Shown: positions 5,324 through 5,641 of the stretch, piece by piece
Numbering within the stretch: the first letter of the stretch is position 1
Layout of the letters: each line of letters opens with the position of its first letter
Assembly: GCA_017414725.1 (NCBI GenBank)
Contig: JAFQKZ010000052.1
Location: 1 to 5,641, forward strand
Reading direction: 5' to 3'
Length of the DNA stretch: 5,641 bases
Source of the DNA: Clostridia bacterium
GTDB taxonomy: Bacteria > Bacillota > Clostridia > Oscillospirales > Acutalibacteraceae
Notes under the pieces: generated by a model
Seen by the model: the letters and a program-made list of their open reading frames with translations, nothing else
Databases searched by the model: none
What the model was told of the DNA's origin: nothing
Translations under genes and position numbers: made by a program

Positions 5324-5532
5324 CTAGTCTTCCCTCAAAGAATTAAAGGCTTCGGTTAGGTTCGGAGTACCGGCTCCCCCTTGGTAATTCGGGTAATCAC
5401 GATTTTCTTCGCGGGTGCATCCCCTACTCAACAAGGATCTTACCCTGTTCCAATTGTTGCGGTGGTATGTTTGTATATACTTTTGTTAAGTTGTTCTAAA
5501 ATTTTATAAATATCGAAAGTTTGTATTGGCAT
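5324..5532 (-). pseudogene. Remnant of an S8 subtilase C-terminus, copy 2
   Basis: This is a second copy of the fragment at 4680-4890. From an ATG at 5532-5530 the minus strand reads MPIQTFDIYKILEQLNKS and on to IYKHTTATIG. The frame then hits a stop; dropping one base restores RGCTREENRDYPN and a tail ending EAFNSLRED with TAG at 5326-5324. The frameshift near 5444-5450 differs from the one in copy 1, so the two copies broke independently. The usual GYG/GFG motif has become GAG, and the catalytic region is absent. There is no ribosome binding site before the ATG. It converges with the intact small gene across a 14-base gap. Confidence 0.7.
5464..5505. repeat. 42-base identical repeat inside subtilase remnant, copy 2
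   Basis: Identical to 4821-4862. Just beyond the block the copies differ by one base in a T-run (four here, five in copy 1), which is the copy 1 frameshift. The surrounding similarity extends from about 5335 to 5510. Confidence 0.9.
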
Positions 5533-5553
5533 ACCAAAAATTCTGTGCAAAAT
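5526..5553 (+). promoter_or_regulatory. Probable promoter of the right-edge small gene
   Basis: TTGGCA (5526-5531) and CAAAAT (5548-5553) are separated by 16 bases. They stand at the place equivalent to the stronger promoter at 4884-4913, at the far end of the subtilase remnant and about 65-90 bases before the ATG. Both boxes are weaker and the spacer is shorter than in the upstream copy. The case rests mainly on conserved position. Confidence 0.4.
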
Positions 5554-5616
5554 TGATATTGAAAAAGGTTTTAACTCATATAAATTTATATAAAATAAAT
5601 AGAAAGTGGTGGTTTT

Positions 5617-5641
5617 ATGTCTAAATATATAACTAAAACAA
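5617..5641 (+). CDS. Start of a further small paralogue, cut by the right window edge
   Basis: ATG at 5617 opens a frame reading MSKYITKT to the window edge. A GGTGG sequence at 5608-5612 is a passable ribosome binding site, 4 bases upstream. The leader ends in an A/T-rich stretch with AAATAAATAGAAAG, much like the leader of the 4983 gene, and both follow a subtilase remnant with a promoter at its end. The visible residues match the KYIS start of the broken upstream copy and the VKYYS of the intact one. Membership of the same family is likely but rests on eight residues and the context. Confidence 0.55.

Noticed and set aside
4680..5532. CRISPR or transposon array suggested by regular repeats
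   Set aside because: There are only two copies of a long, diverged repeat with genes between them. No short repeat-spacer pattern, terminal inverted repeats or transposase is present.

Overview
The window is AT-rich DNA from a Gram-positive, Clostridia-like bacterium. The evidence is AGGAG-type ribosome binding sites, sigma-A-type promoters, an LCP (LytR-CpsA-Psr) wall-attachment enzyme, a TepA-type ClpP homologue typical of Firmicutes, and remnants of a clostridial-style S8 subtilase. Broken and start-less gene fragments suggest a genome that is decaying or rearranging, as in a host-associated lineage. No species can be named from the sequence alone.

Layout, left to right. Positions 1-39 hold the start of a minus-strand gene running off the left edge, with its own promoter. 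About 280 bases follow that contain only a short palindrome and an unassigned start-less frame. Two minus-strand genes then lie head-to-tail: a 632-residue signal-peptide-bearing AAA+ ATPase of the Clp/Hsp100 D2 type (1556-3454), followed by an LCP protein that starts with TTG (439-1506). A full-consensus sigma-A promoter (3488-3516) drives them. Divergently, on the plus strand, lies a ClpP-fold protease of the TepA family (3596-4285) with an intact Ser-His-Asp triad.

From 4288 to the right edge the DNA is a mosaic: a start-less minus-strand fragment (4288-4482), then a tandem series of small paralogous plus-strand genes. These are one broken copy (4488-4694), one intact copy of 108 residues (4983-5309) and the first codons of a further probable copy (5617 onward). 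Behind each of the first two lies a convergent, frameshifted copy of the last ~65 residues of an S8 subtilase. Those tails share a 42-base block that is identical in both copies, and the promoter of each following small gene sits at the far end of the tail.

The most interesting reading is functional. A membrane-targeted Clp-like ATPase is encoded back-to-back with a ClpP-like protease, and the ATPase carries Trp-Gly-Leu where ClpA carries its ClpP-docking Ile-Gly-Leu loop. This could be a membrane-anchored proteolytic machine beside a cell-wall enzyme. That is inference from gene order and motifs, not demonstrated.
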